DNA of 64,000 bases from an uncultured Clostridia bacterium (GTDB taxonomy: Bacteria; Bacillota; Clostridia; Oscillospirales; Acutalibacteraceae): NCBI GenBank assembly GCA_947585745.1, contig CANPXF010000008.1, forward strand, positions 1-64,000, read 5' to 3'. Every line of letters begins with the position of its first letter. Within the stretch, counting starts at the first letter, position 1. Below are positions 63,073 to 64,000 of this stretch, one piece after another. The translations under genes and the position numbers were made by a program. Under the pieces are notes generated by a model. The model did no database searches. It saw nothing but the letters and a program-made list of their open reading frames with translations, and was not told where the DNA came from.

Positions 63073-63785
63073 TTACAATGCTTGTTTATTCTCATATAAA
63101 AAAAGAAGTGAAAGCATTAACGGATGCAGGAAATGATATAGCCTGCAAAATAAGCGATGAGGACTGGGATTTTCTGAGTTGCAACGAAAAGAGTTATATG
63201 CAGGAAATTCTTCAGAAGCAAAGCGTAATTGATATATCGTGTGTCGATGTAGCGGCGGAAAACGGAATTGATTTTGCGGAGCATTTGCGGGAGAGTAATC
63301 GGAATATGTCAATAATACTCCTGACAAACCCCGAAATTTCGCCAATGATGTATATCCGCCCCACAATTATGGCGAGTTCTTTACTTGTAAGACCGTTGAC
63401 CTCTGCAGTTGTAAAGAAAGTTTTTTTTGAAACAATAAGAAGCTATCTCGACAGATTTTACAGCAATAACAATGCCGAAAGCTTCGTGATTAATAACCGT
63501 GACGGCAGACAGCTCGTTCCGTACAACAGCATCAGATTTTTTGAGTCGAGAAATAAAAAAATTTATGTAAGTACAGCAACAGAGGAGTATTCCTTCTATG
63601 ATACTCTGGACAATCTTGAAAAAACTCTTTCCGATGATTTTGTACGGTGTCACAGAAGCTTTATTGTATCAAAAAAGTACATTAAAAATATTAAGCTCTC
63701 AAAAAGCTTAATAGTGCTTGACACAGATTGTTTAATTCCGCTTTCACGTTCATACAAAAGTATGTTGAAGGAGATAAGCAGATGA
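63069..63785 (+). CDS. LytTR-domain regulator with degenerate receiver
   Basis: A 238-residue protein. The N-terminal half is laid out like a receiver (ISCVDVAAENGIDFAEHLR, then IILLTNP and LLVRPLT) but lacks the paired acidic residues near the start and has Arg for the conserved Lys, so it may not be phosphorylated. The C-terminal LytTR DNA-binding domain is complete (LVPYNSIRFFESRNKKIYVST to FVRCHRSFIVSKKYIKNI). The start is a TTG at 63069, nine bases after GGAGG, overlapping the essC stop (TTGA). It probably controls this locus. Confidence 0.82.
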   Translation: MITMLVYSHIKKEVKALTDAGNDIACKISDEDWDFLSCNEKSYMQEILQKQSVIDISCVDVAAENGIDFAEHLRESNRNMSIILLTNPEISPMMYIRPTIMASSLLVRPLTSAVVKKVFFETIRSYLDRFYSNNNAESFVINNRDGRQLVPYNSIRFFESRNKKIYVSTATEEYSFYDTLDNLEKTLSDDFVRCHRSFIVSKKYIKNIKLSKSLIVLDTDCLIPLSRSYKSMLKEISR

Positions 63786-64000
63786 GCGCAATATATACTT
63801 TTACACAAAACCAGCTTAAAGTTCTGCTGAAAGGAATGGGGTGTTTCGGTATAACAGGACCGGCGCTCAAAAGCAAGGTTCTCGATAATCAGTCCGTGCT
63901 TAATGCTTTGAACGAGCTTAATAATCTTAAAATTATAGAGTCTGACGGTAAAGAATTTATCGTTAAGCCTGATGTAAAGCAGATTATTAACAGAATATCA
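63782..64000 (+). CDS. Partial gene, helical protein of unknown family
   Basis: Only the first 73 residues are in the window (MSAIYTFTQNQLKVLLKGMG onward). The text is helical, and VLNALNELNNLKIIESDGKEFIV has the helix-turn-strand rhythm of a winged-helix or MarR-like core. The start overlaps the LytTR stop (ATGA), so it belongs to the same operon. It is cut by the right edge and its product cannot be named. Confidence 0.6.
   Translation, partial: MSAIYTFTQNQLKVLLKGMGCFGITGPALKSKVLDNQSVLNALNELNNLKIIESDGKEFIVKPDVKQIINRIS

Noticed and set aside
63782..64000. WXG100 substrate gene at the right edge
   Set aside because: The 73 visible residues contain no WxG motif and look like a winged-helix-type domain instead.

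Overview
The window looks like chromosomal DNA of a low-to-moderate-GC, Gram-positive, spore-former-related Clostridia species, probably in the Ruminococcaceae/Oscillospiraceae. Evidence: Shine-Dalgarno (SD) sequences matching a Firmicute 16S tail (AGAAAGG, GGAGG), the hrcA-grpE-dnaK-dnaJ-prmA order with a CIRCE operator, a spore photoproduct lyase homologue, a 2-hydroxyacyl-CoA dehydratase activase, and an EssC-type (type VII) secretion ATPase beside Ig-repeat surface proteins. No rRNA, tRNA, CRISPR array or transposase gene was found. The species assignment is inference.

Layout. 1-3,720: small accessory genes (SLOG-family protein, XRE regulator, SPL-like radical SAM protein, GNAT acetyltransferase, HD hydrolase). 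4,131-8,336: a two-gene activase/dehydratase operon. 8,605-12,428 (minus): tautomerase, YjbQ, Ddl, MurF and a HAD phosphatase. 12,711-16,291 (minus): Mrp ATPase, a zinc-ribbon membrane protein and two other membrane proteins. 16,481-22,329 (minus): heat-shock operon plus prmA. 22,624-24,316 (plus): rpsT and small membrane or exported proteins. 24,475-29,186: Crp/Fnr regulator, leuC, leuD and ilvB. 29,447-32,595: a decayed XRE gene, mtnN, a DUF3592 gene embedded in duplicated mtnN/rsmE debris, rsmE and pncC. 32,866-36,734: malQ-glgP for alpha-glucan breakdown.

From about 37,943 to the right edge every gene is on the plus strand, often with 4-base overlaps. This is a contact- or envelope-linked signalling and secretion locus: a membrane protease with a cytosolic FHA domain, a PP2C phosphatase, two transmembrane Ser/Thr kinases, several small membrane proteins, a 3,383-residue Ig-repeat surface protein, a zinc-ribbon tail-anchored protein, a TPR/DUF2135-like exported protein, an FHA membrane protein, a 1,649-residue FHA/FtsK EssC-like ATPase, a LytTR regulator, and a gene cut by the window edge. 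The simplest reading is a T7SSb-like secretion machine wired to reversible threonine phosphorylation. No WXG100 substrate, EsaA or EssA is recognisable in the window, so the system is either divergent or continues to the right.

The most unusual non-coding signal is a leader present three times (before the 16,291 membrane gene, leuD and the first kinase). It is a hairpin with invariant loop CGCCCAC whose loop can pair with GTGGGC(A/G) directly 5' of the SD, which would form a pseudoknot able to block translation. Other notable items are an SPL homologue with serine in place of the H-donor cysteine, GarA-like ETSVL/ETTVL motifs in two membrane proteins of the kinase locus, and a roughly 260-bp element with near-perfect terminal inverted repeats.
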